A stretch of DNA of 54,305 nt from Oligoflexia bacterium (GCA_014378465.1 JACMNQ010000074.1:1-54305); one strand, 5' to 3'; positions 8,692 through 17,634 are shown, counted from the stretch's first letter. The notes: generated by a model not told the origin, from the sequence alone. Made by a program: numbers and translations.

Positions 8692-10083
8692 TCATTTTTT
8701 CGACTTGAGACATTCCGAGATGAAGTAGTTCGCGTGGCGACCGAAGAGGTCCGCATTGGTCGTGTCCGGGTGAATGTTGAACGTGTAGGGCGTTCTCGGA
8801 TTCATCCTGGCCAGGCGGGTGAGGTGTTGCGCGAAATTCATGATCCCCAGGGGGTGTACGTAGACTTTGATGTCCGTGTAGACCTCATCCTTGAAAAGCT
8901 CATTCACCTGGGCTCGGAGGGGAGCGATCATTGAATCAGAACCTTCGATTCGTGTGACGCTGTTCTGCAGAGCCTGGGTCGACTCGCCCACGTACTCGGC
9001 ACGAGCGATCTGCTGACGGAGATCGGCGATTTCGGGCACCAAATCGCCCAGTTGATTGGCCTGAACCAGCAATTGCCAGATTTTGACGTTGAGCACGTCG
9101 TATTTCGCAAATCCTCCGGCAGTCCTCAGATTTCTGCCCGCTTGCGCACTGACTGAGGTGATCACGAAGTTTTCAGCCTGGTCAGCTTTGTCATCCAGCG
9201 AATCCCAGCCGTTCACATTGTTGATGTAGCCGGAGAGTCCGACGAGCGCTTCCTGACCCAGCTTGGAAACTTCTGCGGCTTTCTGATCGATCGTGCTGAT
9301 GTCCGAGGTCTGGAGGGCGCTGTGGGTCTTTCCGAGGAACTCCCAGTCACCAATCACGATTTCACCGCTGTCAAAGGCCTGGTTGAAATCCTTTTTGCCG
9401 TAGAGCTCATACTGAGTCGCGTACTGAGCCATCTGAATGCCGACGGCGCAATCGCCGTGAATGGAGCTGTGATAGAAGGCATCGATCGCACGACTGGGTT
9501 TGCCACTGACTTCGAAGCCGAAGTGGCCTTTTTCAGTTTTGGATTTTTTCCAGCCGCGAGTGAAGAGCCCCATGGAGATGAGTTTTCCGTCGTCGTACTC
9601 AACGCCTTTCCTGTCCTTCTTCATCTTGTGCCTGCTGAACTCATAGCGCGCATTGGCCCCAAGTTGCTGAGTGGCGCGAAGCACCGAGTTCCTGATCAGG
9701 TGTTTGTAAGCGCACATGGACTTGCTGCCATGGGTGAGACGGACGATTTCCTCAAGCGCTGACTGACGTTCCATCGGCCGAAGATTCGCGGGCACTTTGA
9801 TCGTGAGTTTGTCCTGGGCCAGGGATTCGGCAAGAGAATCATCTTCGCACGGATTACCGTCGGTGACTTCGAGCTCGCCGGAGGCGACTCTCCATCCCAG
9901 CCTCTTGAGGTACTGAAAGGAACAAGCCTGTTCGGGCGTGGCGCCCTGGAGGAGCAGTTCTTCTTCAGGACTGCTTCCGGATGCCGTCGCGGCGGCGAAG
10001 ACTCGTCCTGAGAGCACCAGGGCGGAGATCAAGGACAGACTGAGAATCAATAACGGGGTGAAAGTCTTTGACCGGAAATTCAT
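8692..10083 (-). CDS. Secreted protein with a possible Tgl-transglutaminase-like core
   Basis: The 463-residue protein starts at ATG 10083 with a GAGG site and has a Sec signal (FTPLLILSLSLISALVLSGRVFA). Its middle contains PSRAID, then DCAVGIQMAQY, GKKDFNQAFD and IVIGDWEFLGK (residues about 195-251, Cys211). This order of CA, a Tyr-containing helix, G-x3-FN-x2-F and I-x3-W is close to the catalytic region of Bacillus spore transglutaminase Tgl. I infer a secreted transglutaminase-like or NlpC/papain-fold enzyme. The match is partial and other active-site residues are not evident. It is divergent from a papain-like protease and ends opposite a TPM gene. Its N-terminal 100 residues are unrecognised. 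Confidence 0.6.
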   Translation of the reverse strand: MNFRSKTFTPLLILSLSLISALVLSGRVFAAATASGSSPEEELLLQGATPEQACSFQYLKRLGWRVASGELEVTDGNPCEDDSLAESLAQDKLTIKVPANLRPMERQSALEEIVRLTHGSKSMCAYKHLIRNSVLRATQQLGANARYEFSRHKMKKDRKGVEYDDGKLISMGLFTRGWKKSKTEKGHFGFEVSGKPSRAIDAFYHSSIHGDCAVGIQMAQYATQYELYGKKDFNQAFDSGEIVIGDWEFLGKTHSALQTSDISTIDQKAAEVSKLGQEALVGLSGYINNVNGWDSLDDKADQAENFVITSVSAQAGRNLRTAGGFAKYDVLNVKIWQLLVQANQLGDLVPEIADLRQQIARAEYVGESTQALQNSVTRIEGSDSMIAPLRAQVNELFKDEVYTDIKVYVHPLGIMNFAQHLTRLARMNPRTPYTFNIHPDTTNADLFGRHANYFISECLKSKK

Positions 10084-10129
10084 GAGAAAGGTCCTCAACT
10101 GGCTTCGCGTGGGCACGGGCGTGCACCGT

Positions 10130-10159
10130 TGTGTACCATTAACTGACTAAACGTGTCAA
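10130..10159 (-). promoter_or_regulatory. Candidate sigma70 promoter for the Tgl-like gene
   Basis: On the minus strand a perfect TTGACA (10154-10159) is followed 18 bases later by a weak TACACA -10 element (10130-10135). That leaves about 46 bases before the ATG at 10083. The 197-base gap also serves the divergent papain-like gene, whose ATG is preceded by CAGGAGAAATC and by an AT-rich stretch near 10205-10260. Confidence 0.45.
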
Positions 10160-10280
10160 CTAATAAAAGGTGTTTACCGCGCAGAGCGTTATTGCATTTG
10201 AGCCCTTTTATCTATAAGCACAGTCCACAAATTCAAAAGGCGTATTTCAAGCCTAAATAGTCAGATAATCAGGAGAAATC

Positions 10281-11381
10281 ATGAAGGGTTTTAGTTTATT
10301 TTTGGGTGTAGTCGGACTGTCGATGGTGATGAGTGCTCCCAATGCGCTGGCCCGAAACAGAGGGGATTTTCTGGACCCTCGCTACAAGAATCTTCATCAC
10401 CCTTTCATCACGGACCCGCGCAGAATCGATGCTCCGAGCAAGTCCAACATTTCCAAGATGCTCGACCTTCAGACCCCGGTTCGCGATCAGTCCGCACGCG
10501 GCACCTGCTCGATCTTCTCGGCGACCGCCGCTCTCGAGTCGCTCCTGATCAGTCAGAAGAAACTGGATGCCAAGACCCTCAACCTTTCTGAAGAATGGCT
10601 TGAGTTCCTCGTCACTCGCAACCGAGTGACCGACGGTTCTGACAGCCCGACCAATTTCTCGATCTTCAAAACGTTCGGAGACGTCAGTGAAGAAGCGATG
10701 CCTTACATCGGTCAGACCTGGGAAACCGTGAACTCGAGTTCACTGGCTCAGAGCCGATGCGGTGCTTTGACAGGCAACACTCTCAAGTCCTGCCTCCTCG
10801 GTCACCGAGATGCCACTTTGCTGAACACTCCTGACGCGACTCTGGCGAAGAGTGATCCCGCTCTGCTTGCCGCCAGGAAAGCGGCCTCGGACTTCAAAAA
10901 CCAGTTCATGTCTCGCGCGACATCGAATTTTTCAGTCCGTACGACTGCTGACATCAAGAAGTCCCTGAACGACGGCATCCCTGTGGTTCTTGATCTCGAT
11001 TTCTACTACGGAGCATGGAATCATCGCCAGTCGACCACCAAGGGCATCGGCCGCGAAATTGAAAACTACAACAGAGGCCTGGTGGGTTATCCGGAGCCGG
11101 GATCCATTGACCGTGAAAAGTCTCAGGAAGAGCCAGATGGTCACTCCATTCTCGTGGTCGGGTATGATGACAACGCGATCATCACCACTCACGTTCTGAT
11201 GAAAGACGGCACGACCAAAACCTTCACTTACAAAGGTGCTTACTACTTCAAGAATTCCTGGGGCACGACCGCCTTCGCCACTGAAGCGAATCTGGACGGC
11301 AACCGGATGCCGGGATACGGCATGATCACTTACAAGTACGCTCACGAGTTCGGTGGATTTTACCGCCTGACACTCGAGTAA
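10281..11381 (+). CDS. Secreted C1A papain-like cysteine peptidase
   Basis: The 366-residue protein has a Sec signal (to about residue 25) and a short pro-like segment. The peptidase core follows: PVRDQSARGTCSIFSA holds the oxyanion Gln70 and nucleophile Cys76, DGHSILVVGYDD holds His288, and FKNSWGT holds Asn325. All four papain-family catalytic positions are therefore present. It is presumably exported and could digest prey, surface or scavenged protein. The start is ATG 10281 with a clear AGGAG site. It is transcribed away from the Tgl-like gene and ends in a shared terminator with the amidase gene. Confidence 0.88.
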   Translation: MKGFSLFLGVVGLSMVMSAPNALARNRGDFLDPRYKNLHHPFITDPRRIDAPSKSNISKMLDLQTPVRDQSARGTCSIFSATAALESLLISQKKLDAKTLNLSEEWLEFLVTRNRVTDGSDSPTNFSIFKTFGDVSEEAMPYIGQTWETVNSSSLAQSRCGALTGNTLKSCLLGHRDATLLNTPDATLAKSDPALLAARKAASDFKNQFMSRATSNFSVRTTADIKKSLNDGIPVVLDLDFYYGAWNHRQSTTKGIGREIENYNRGLVGYPEPGSIDREKSQEEPDGHSILVVGYDDNAIITTHVLMKDGTTKTFTYKGAYYFKNSWGTTAFATEANLDGNRMPGYGMITYKYAHEFGGFYRLTLE

Positions 11382-11409
11382 AATTCAACGTTTCAAAAGA
11401 GAGAGAAGA

Positions 11410-11441
11410 GGGGACCTGGCAGGGAGCTCGGTCCCCTTTTT
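11410..11441. terminator. Rho-independent terminator between convergent genes
   Basis: GGGGACC (11410-11416) pairs with GGTCCCC (11430-11436) and is followed by TTTTT (11437-11441), giving a good terminator for the papain-like gene. The stem abuts the stop of the opposing amidase gene. An A-rich stretch upstream of the stem (GAGAGAGAAGA) offers only a poor U-tract for the minus strand. Confidence 0.85.
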
Positions 11442-12919
11442 CATCTGTAAGTCTGGACGAATTTGACCACTCCGTTTTCGAGCGCGTCGGCGATGTTCAC
11501 CAGACGCTCGGAATAGGGGTAGTTCTTTCCGCCGATGTCCATGTCGTGGGCATAATCATGCAGACGATTGAACTCCTTGGGATCGTTATAATAGGCCACT
11601 TCGACGTAGCTGACGGCATGTCCGAAGATCTTGCGGTTCAAGGCGAGATTGCGGGAGAAGATACCAGGTTCCACCTGTCTGGAGTTGCCGCCGCCGAAAC
11701 GATCGAACTCCAGTCCCAGCTGGTCACTGAGCTCTCGCACGACGGATCGGCCGAGCTTCCGGGATGCGTCCCAGGAAAAGGGGCTGGTGAGGTGACGGGC
11801 GACGAAGGCGCGATCTTCTCGTGAAGAGAACTCGTCCACGGAGAAACTGCCGGGAACATACACTTTGGTGCGGTTCCAGCCGCTTTTGTTGATACCGCCA
11901 CCCGAGGTGAGGCCTTCAGGATCCATGGTGTCGTAGTGGATGATCAAGGTGAGGTCAGGAGCGAATCGATTGATCAAGTCAGTTCTCGCGTCCAGATCGG
12001 CACGCAGAATGAAGTAGTCCGCGCGGTGCGACTCCGCGAAGAGTTTATTGAAGTTTGAATCGGCTTCGAAAGCCGCATAAAGCGGGTTGCCAATGGGGGC
12101 GGTTTTGAGAAGGGCCTGAAACCACAGGTCCGCGCTGGAGCTTCGGAGCTCACGACGAGCGAATTCAACCAGGGGCAGATCGTTGAGAGGGAGAGCGCTG
12201 ACCGGACCGAGTTCGCGGTGAGTGACCAGCACTTCGGCTCCCAGTGCAGTCAGACGTTTTTCGAGAAGAAGTACGGTCTGCAGATTGAGAACGCCTTCGC
12301 TGAGCTTTCGACCGTCAGGATGGTAGACGATCTTTCCGGTCTTTTCGTCCCAGAACGTGTTGCCCATGTGTCCGGGGTCCAGGGCGATCTTGAGTCCTTT
12401 GAGCGGCAAGTTGGCAGGATTCTGCGTGGCGGCTTTTTTCAGACGAGTTTCCAGTCGAGTGACGGGAAGGGCCTGACCTTCGCTCAACAGGGAAATGACG
12501 AAGTCGTGAAGCTCCTTCGAATCCCGGTCTTGATAACCGGTGAACACAGTGGCGTTCGTCTCAATGTAGTGATCCAGAAAATGGTCCGGATCCATGATCG
12601 GAAGAATGGCCTGAAGACCTTCGAGAGTCTGTTGGCTGGAACGCTCAGCAAGCACGCTTTGGGATTCGGCTTCCGCAGGAACTCCAAAATGTTCCAGCAC
12701 GCTCTGGGTGCGCGAGTAGATTTCCTGCGGGCTAAGTTGAATCAGCTTGGCAGCTTCGAGCAAAGTCATCAGGGTCTCCGCAGCGGTCGGTTTGACTGCT
12801 TCGTCGACGGTGGCCCATGCGGAATGCGTACTGGCCAGAGTGAAAATCAAGCATCCTGCGAGAAGACTTGTGACATGGCTCCATCCAGCATTTGTACAAG
12901 ATTCATCAGAGGCTTTCAT
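11441..12919 (-). CDS. N-acetylmuramoyl-L-alanine amidase (Amidase_3), secreted
   Basis: The 492-residue protein has an N-terminal export signal (hydrophobic stretch about 18-36) and a helical region. An Amidase_3 domain then starts at IALDPGHMGN (zinc His), followed by SEGVLNLQTVLLLEKRL (zinc Glu), a later LIIHYD (zinc His), and VEVAYYND near the end, which carries the likely catalytic Glu. The enzyme cleaves the amide bond between MurNAc and the stem peptide. The N-terminal 160 residues and a long insert between the second and third zinc ligands make it larger than AmiA/B/C types. With the nearby deacetylases it points to peptidoglycan or glycan remodelling. Confidence 0.85.
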   Translation of the reverse strand: MKASDESCTNAGWSHVTSLLAGCLIFTLASTHSAWATVDEAVKPTAAETLMTLLEAAKLIQLSPQEIYSRTQSVLEHFGVPAEAESQSVLAERSSQQTLEGLQAILPIMDPDHFLDHYIETNATVFTGYQDRDSKELHDFVISLLSEGQALPVTRLETRLKKAATQNPANLPLKGLKIALDPGHMGNTFWDEKTGKIVYHPDGRKLSEGVLNLQTVLLLEKRLTALGAEVLVTHRELGPVSALPLNDLPLVEFARRELRSSSADLWFQALLKTAPIGNPLYAAFEADSNFNKLFAESHRADYFILRADLDARTDLINRFAPDLTLIIHYDTMDPEGLTSGGGINKSGWNRTKVYVPGSFSVDEFSSREDRAFVARHLTSPFSWDASRKLGRSVVRELSDQLGLEFDRFGGGNSRQVEPGIFSRNLALNRKIFGHAVSYVEVAYYNDPKEFNRLHDYAHDMDIGGKNYPYSERLVNIADALENGVVKFVQTYR

Positions 12920-12991
12920 AACTGAACACTAATCCGTCCTCCCGTCTTTGGAAAGTAAAACTGTGGCTCAGGAGTTGCTTAGGCTGGGTGC

Positions 12992-14326
12992 GTGACTTTA
13001 CCCGGAGCAAAAGCCAGATCAGCGCAGGAGCCTTGGATTGATTGGACCCGTGTACTTTTCGCGAACTATTCCAAGGTCAGGAGCCAGACCGAAAACCTGT
13101 GTCTGCCACTTCTGATTGAAGATTACGGGATTCAGTCGATGCCCGACATGAGTCCGCCAAAATGGCATTTAGCCCACACGACTTGGTTTTTTGAAACGTT
13201 CCTTCTGTTGCCCCATGTTAAGAATTATGCAGTTTTCGACCCGGCTTATTCATTTCTTTTCAATTCCTACTACGAATCTCAAGGGTCTCGCGTGGAGCGT
13301 TCGCGCCGGGGCTTGCTTTCGCGCCCTGCAGTTTCTGACGTCTACGCCTATCGCAGGCATGTGGACGAAGCAGTCGCGCAGCTTCTCCAGTCTCTGGCCG
13401 GAACTGCTGTCACCGAGATCCGTGAGACGGTAACTCTTGGCCTGCACCACGAGCAACAGCACCAGGAACTGCTCCTGACGGACATCAAGCACCTGTTCTG
13501 GAGCAATCCTCTCAGGCCAGTGTATCACCAGCACCGCCTTCACGAAGTCCTGAATCCAGGCCCGCTCGAGATGGTTCAGGTGGCTGGAGGACTTCTTGAG
13601 GTTGGCGTAACCCCTTCTGAACGACCGGATGACCCCTTCACCTTTGATCTGGAGCGCCCTCGTCATAAAATTCATCTCTCGGATTTCAAACTCGCTTCTC
13701 GCGCAGTGACCAATGGAGAATACCTCGAATTCATTCAGGCAGGGGGGTATCAGGATCCTTCTTTCTGGCTTTCTGATGGATGGGCGACCGTGAAAGCTGA
13801 GGGCTGGCAGGCGCCTCTCTACTGGGAAAAATCCACGCTTGGCTGGCAGATGATGACGCTTTCCGGAATGCGACGTGTTCAGGAGTCCGAAGCGGTCTGT
13901 CATGTCAGTTATTATGAAGCGGATGCGTATGCGCGCTTTCGAGGCAAGAGGCTTCCGACGGAGGCGGAGTGGGAAGTGGCGGCCACGTCGGCATCCTCTA
14001 CCGTCGGCAATTTCATGGAGTCCTCCGTCTATCATCCAATCTCTCCGACGTCTCGTGAGTCGGGTGAAAGCACGCCAGCCTTCGACCAGGTGCTGGGCAA
14101 CGTGTGGGAGTGGACCAGCAGTCCTTTTCAACCCTATCCGGGGTTTCGTCCGCTCCAGGGAGCGTTTGGCGAATACAATGGCAAATTCATGATCAATCAG
14201 ATGGTTCTGCGCGGGGGATCGTGCGCCACCCCTCGGGAGCATATTCGTCCGACCTATCGAAATTTTTTCACACCTTCGACCCGTTGGCAGTTTTCAGGAA
14301 TTCGCCTGGCATCGGATTCAACCTAA
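12992..14326 (+). CDS. egtB: Ergothioneine biosynthesis sulfoxide synthase EgtB
   Basis: An N-terminal DinB_2-type domain contains SPPKWHLAHTTWFFETF and GLHHEQQHQELLLTDIKH, which supply the three-His iron site. A C-terminal FGE-sulfatase (formylglycine-generating-like) domain ends with LGNVWEWTSSPF and VLRGGSCATP. EgtB is an iron enzyme that joins hercynine to a thiol with oxygen. The start is GTG at 12992 with only a weak site, so a slightly later start is possible, but the domain is complete from here. At 444 residues it has the usual EgtB length. egtD follows 26 bases later. Confidence 0.95.
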   Translation: MTLPGAKARSAQEPWIDWTRVLFANYSKVRSQTENLCLPLLIEDYGIQSMPDMSPPKWHLAHTTWFFETFLLLPHVKNYAVFDPAYSFLFNSYYESQGSRVERSRRGLLSRPAVSDVYAYRRHVDEAVAQLLQSLAGTAVTEIRETVTLGLHHEQQHQELLLTDIKHLFWSNPLRPVYHQHRLHEVLNPGPLEMVQVAGGLLEVGVTPSERPDDPFTFDLERPRHKIHLSDFKLASRAVTNGEYLEFIQAGGYQDPSFWLSDGWATVKAEGWQAPLYWEKSTLGWQMMTLSGMRRVQESEAVCHVSYYEADAYARFRGKRLPTEAEWEVAATSASSTVGNFMESSVYHPISPTSRESGESTPAFDQVLGNVWEWTSSPFQPYPGFRPLQGAFGEYNGKFMINQMVLRGGSCATPREHIRPTYRNFFTPSTRWQFSGIRLASDST

Positions 14327-14352
14327 TTCACTCACCGTAGTCTGGAGAAGTC

Positions 14353-15384
14353 ATGCAGGCTCTGCAACTGTTCGAAAAATTGGAACCGGAATTCGCGCTG
14401 ATTGACCTCAATCCCAAAGTGGCTGAATTCGCCTGCGAAGTGATCAAGGGCCTGAGGCTCTCGCAGAAACGCATTTCACCCAAATTCTTCTATGATCAGA
14501 AAGGCTCCGAACTTTTTGAAAAGATCTGCGAAACAGAGGAGTACTACGTCACTCGTCTTGAAACGGCTCTCCTCAAGAAGCATGCTGCTGAGATCTGCAG
14601 GCATCTGGACGGCATGACGCTGATTGAGCTCGGCAGTGGCGCCAGCGAGAAGATTCGCATTCTCCTGCGACAGATTCGGGAGCTGGTCGCCTATGTGCCC
14701 GTGGACATCTCGAAGTCCTTCCTGCTCGAATCTGCCGCAAGATTGCAGAAGGACTTTCAGGAACTCTCCATCATTCCCGTATGCGCGGACTTCACATTAC
14801 CGGTCGATTTGCCCGCCCTCCCGCAGTTTCAGGGTCAGAAGGCAGCCTTTTTCCCGGGTTCCACGATCGGCAATTTCGATCCGCAGGATGCGACGCTCCT
14901 TCTCAAACGCATCGGCCAGATGGTCGGTGTCGGAGGCCATCTTCTGATCGGAGTTGATCTGGTGAAACCCCTGGGCGTGCTCGAAGCAGCCTACAATGAT
15001 TCCCACGGCGTGACTCGCGATTTCAATCTCAATCTGCTCGCCCGAATGAACACTGAGCTGGACGCCGATTTTGACCTCCAGGGCTTTGCACACCGGGCAT
15101 TCTTCAGCGAGGAGTTCAATCGCATTGAAATGCATCTGGTGAGCCTGAAAGATCAGTCTGTCACGGTCGGCGAATCCAGTTTTGAATTTCGCAAAGAGGA
15201 GACGATCCATACCGAGTGTTCGTACAAGTACACGCGGGACCGTTTTCTCGCCCTGGCCAGAAGTGCGGGCTTTGAGCTCAAGGATTTCTGGACAGACCCG
15301 GATCTCTACTTCGGTGAATTTCTGCTCGAGTTCAGGCCTCAGGCATCGGCAGGTTTGAAACGTTCGGGTTCCGAGAGCCGGTAG
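14353..15384 (+). CDS. egtD: L-histidine N-alpha-methyltransferase EgtD
   Basis: The 343-residue protein matches EgtD throughout. ISPKFFYDQKGSELFEKICETEEYYVTRLE is the family opening, LIELGSGASEKIRILL is the SAM loop, FFPGSTIGNF follows, and EESSFEF/EFRKEETIHTECSYKYT carries substrate-histidine contacts near the end. It converts histidine to hercynine with three SAM, feeding EgtB. The start is ATG 14353 after a short gap from egtB, forming a two-gene ergothioneine operon without egtA, egtC or egtE. The last 46 bases overlap the convergent maleylacetoacetate isomerase gene. Confidence 0.96.
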   Translation: MQALQLFEKLEPEFALIDLNPKVAEFACEVIKGLRLSQKRISPKFFYDQKGSELFEKICETEEYYVTRLETALLKKHAAEICRHLDGMTLIELGSGASEKIRILLRQIRELVAYVPVDISKSFLLESAARLQKDFQELSIIPVCADFTLPVDLPALPQFQGQKAAFFPGSTIGNFDPQDATLLLKRIGQMVGVGGHLLIGVDLVKPLGVLEAAYNDSHGVTRDFNLNLLARMNTELDADFDLQGFAHRAFFSEEFNRIEMHLVSLKDQSVTVGESSFEFRKEETIHTECSYKYTRDRFLALARSAGFELKDFWTDPDLYFGEFLLEFRPQASAGLKRSGSESR

Positions 15385-15992
15385 CCTTCGGACTTCATCG
15401 CCATTTGACGAATTCTCGTTATCGTGGGGTACTCGGCAACATCGATAAAATACCGTTCAGCTGCATAACACTGGGGCACGAGGCAGATGTCGGCCATCGT
15501 GAGTTCATCTCCGACGGAATACTTCCCAGCGGTCTCCTCAACGAGTTTCTCGTAGGCGTGCAAGCCGTTTCGGATCCAGTACTGCACCCACTTCTTCTGC
15601 TCATCCTTGTCATCGGAGTGGCGGGCCTGGGTGCCCAGATTCTGAAGAGGCTGAGTGTCGGAATTGATGATTTCAGACAGCGAGCGAATCTTGGCGCGCG
15701 AGTAGGGATCAGTGGAGAGGATCGAGGGACCGGCATAAGTCTCGTCACACCACTCCATGATTGCCAGAGATTCACTGAGGAAACGGGACTTTCCAGAGTT
15801 TGCAGGATCCGGCAGTTCAAGTACCGGGACGTAGCCGAGGGGATTTCTCTTCAGGTGTTCGGGACTTTCAGACTCACCATTGAGGAGGCTCACGGGAATG
15901 TACTCGCAGTCCACTTTCTTGACCGCAAAGACCCAGCGAACTCGCCAGCTGCTGCCGGATCGCCAGTAATGATAGAGTTTGAGCTTTGACAT
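15339..15992 (-). CDS. maiA: Maleylacetoacetate isomerase (zeta-class GST)
   Basis: The 217-residue glutathione-S-transferase-fold protein opens with KLYHYWRSGSSWRVRWVF, which carries the SS-x-CxWRVR-like zeta-class signature. NPLGYVPVLE (thioredoxin-fold cis-Pro) and SLAIMEWCDE (glutathione-binding Glu/Ser region) follow, then a helical C-terminal domain with ELTMADICLVPQCYAAERY. The enzyme turns maleylacetoacetate into fumarylacetoacetate using glutathione. It lies two bases downstream of the fumarylacetoacetate hydrolase on the same strand, which supports the role in tyrosine breakdown. Confidence 0.92.
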   Translation of the reverse strand: MSKLKLYHYWRSGSSWRVRWVFAVKKVDCEYIPVSLLNGESESPEHLKRNPLGYVPVLELPDPANSGKSRFLSESLAIMEWCDETYAGPSILSTDPYSRAKIRSLSEIINSDTQPLQNLGTQARHSDDKDEQKKWVQYWIRNGLHAYEKLVEETAGKYSVGDELTMADICLVPQCYAAERYFIDVAEYPTITRIRQMAMKSEGYRLSEPERFKPADA

Positions 15993-15994
15993 GA

Positions 15995-16975
15995 TCAGTC
16001 CGCTGCCACGATCCGATTTTCGAGTCGGCCGAGGTGGTCAATTTCGAGAATCACTTCATCTCCAGGATTGAGCCACTGATTGTCGGTGATCTTTGAACCG
16101 TTGAGTTCCAGAAAGCAGCCGGTACCGACCGTGCCTGACCCGATGACTTCGCCGGGATGAATGTTCACGCCGTAACTCACGCGCTCCAGAATCTGCGCGA
16201 AGGTCCAGCTGATATCCTTCATGTTGCCATCCGAGACCTGCTTGCCATTGACGAAGCACTTCATCTGAAGATTGTGGCGTTCGCCGTGTGGACCTTTGAT
16301 CGCGAAAGGTGCGAGTTCATCGCGGGTGACGAGGTAGGGTCCAAGAGAAGTTGAAAAATCCTTGCCCTTGGCAGGTCCGAGGTTGAGTTTCATCTCTTCC
16401 ATCTGAAGGGCTCGGGCCGACCAGTCATTCATGATCATGTAACCGAAGATGTACTCGTCCGCCAGTGCGGCGGTCACGTTCTTGCCATGCCTGCCGACGA
16501 CGACCGCGGCTTCGAGTTCGAAATCAAGTTTCTCACGCGCGAGTTTCTGAACGGCGATGTCGCCAGGTCCGGAGACTGCCAGGTGATTGGTGAAGTAGAA
16601 GATCGGGAAGTGGTCAAACTCCTCGATCATCGGCAGGCCACGATTGCGCCTGGCCGCTTCGACGTGCTGCCTGAAGGCGTAACCGTCGCGCATGGAAGTC
16701 GGGTGAGGTACGGGGGCCAGGAGCGTGACCTTTTCCTCGGGAGTGGTGCAGGCAGGAGGGAGCTGTCCGGCCTCCTGGGCTGCCAGAATTTTTTTGAGGG
16801 AAGGCAGTGTATGATCCTGTCCGCGGATGAGTTCGATCATGTCGCGCGGAGCGCTTCCCAGTGACAGGGCTGAGTAACATTTTTGAATGTCGAGGATCGT
16901 GCCCTTCTGGAGCGCCCCCACGTGCAGGCCCAGTTTCTCAGTTTTTCCCAGATCAGAGTAAGTGACGAGTCTCAT
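15995..16975 (-). CDS. Fumarylacetoacetate hydrolase family protein
   Basis: The 326-residue protein has the FAH fold. DGYAFRQHVEAARRNRG and FYFTNHLAVSGPGD lead to the metal site with LDFELEAAVVVGRHGKN and YMIMNDWSARALQ, then GKDFSTSLGPYLVT, and the C-terminal HPGEVIGSGTVGTG. The FELE and NDW motifs carry the divalent-metal ligands. It probably splits fumarylacetoacetate to fumarate and acetoacetate, because maiA follows directly. The start ATG (16975) lies only about 35 bases downstream of the HU gene's terminator, so its promoter must overlap that region. Confidence 0.92.
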   Translation of the reverse strand: MRLVTYSDLGKTEKLGLHVGALQKGTILDIQKCYSALSLGSAPRDMIELIRGQDHTLPSLKKILAAQEAGQLPPACTTPEEKVTLLAPVPHPTSMRDGYAFRQHVEAARRNRGLPMIEEFDHFPIFYFTNHLAVSGPGDIAVQKLAREKLDFELEAAVVVGRHGKNVTAALADEYIFGYMIMNDWSARALQMEEMKLNLGPAKGKDFSTSLGPYLVTRDELAPFAIKGPHGERHNLQMKCFVNGKQVSDGNMKDISWTFAQILERVSYGVNIHPGEVIGSGTVGTGCFLELNGSKITDNQWLNPGDEVILEIDHLGRLENRIVAAD

Positions 16976-17009
16976 GCATACCCCAATACTTCAGGTGACG
17001 GGATTGAGC

Positions 17010-17092
17010 AAAAAAAAACCGCGAGGGTCGCAACGGAGTTGCTTTCTTCGCGGTTTTCGAACTGTGCGGGCCCAAAAATCAAACGGGCCCGC
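17010..17092 (-). terminator. Tandem terminators downstream of the HU-like gene
   Basis: Reading the minus strand, the first hairpin is GCGGGCCC/GGGCCCGC (17085-17092 with 17066-17073) with a T-rich loop. The second is AACCGCGA/TCGCGGTT (17048-17055 with 17017-17024), containing an inner GCAAC/GTTGC stem and running into a tract of about nine T. The second is a strong rho-independent terminator; the first may act as a reinforcing element. Confidence 0.88.
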
Positions 17093-17100
17093 TCATGAAC

Positions 17101-17454
17101 TCACTGATTTTTCTTGTTGGCAAAGACGTCTTTCAAAGCACGTGGAAATGACCAGCGTGGCTTCTTGGTAGCGGGGCGAGCCTTGATGTCCATCGGCTCA
17201 CCCGTGAAAGGGTTGGTGCCTTTGCCGGATTTGCGAGCTTTGACTTCCTTGCGGACGAGGGCGCCGATGACCGGAAAACGAACCCGTTCGCCACTGGCAG
17301 CAGCTTTGGCACCGCTGGTGAAAGCATTCTCGATGCATGCCTTCAGGTCGGTGCGCTTGATGCGCACTTCACCCGAACGGGTGACTTCAGCGCATTCGAG
17401 CAGGGAGGCGTGGACTTCGTTGAGGAATGAATACTTGATTTTTTTCTTTGCCAT
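17101..17454 (-). CDS. HU-family DNA-binding protein, variant
   Basis: From ATG 17454 (GAGGAGG site) the protein has 117 residues. Its second half is HU/IHF-like: FTSGAKAAASGERVRFPVIGALVRKEVKARKSGKGTNPFTGE and IKARPATKK, which holds the DNA-minor-groove arm (NPFTGE in place of the usual NP-x-TGE) and the closing strand. The first 30 residues are longer than in HU and Lys-rich, and a basic tail (RWSFPRALKDVFANKKNQ) extends beyond the usual end. It probably bends or coats DNA as an abundant nucleoid protein, which fits its strong terminator and ribosome-binding site. Confidence 0.88.
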   Translation of the reverse strand: MAKKKIKYSFLNEVHASLLECAEVTRSGEVRIKRTDLKACIENAFTSGAKAAASGERVRFPVIGALVRKEVKARKSGKGTNPFTGEPMDIKARPATKKPRWSFPRALKDVFANKKNQ

Positions 17455-17634
17455 AAATTTGTAATGATCTCCTCCTCTGGTTGTAGAGAGCTTTTTTTGT
17501 CCCTGCAACTCCTTTTTTTTTAGAAAGAGGCTGGATTTCAGGCATTTTGGAGCGTTAACTGCTCGGATGCCGCGACTGGAGCCGCGCTCCGGTGGTTGCA
17601 TTCGAACAGGAGTGGAGGATGTGGGGCAGAACTT

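Noticed and set aside
13250..14242. A 330-residue minus-strand frame opposite egtB
   Set aside because: egtB is fully supported by motifs on the plus strand and the opposite frame has no family signature or start site.
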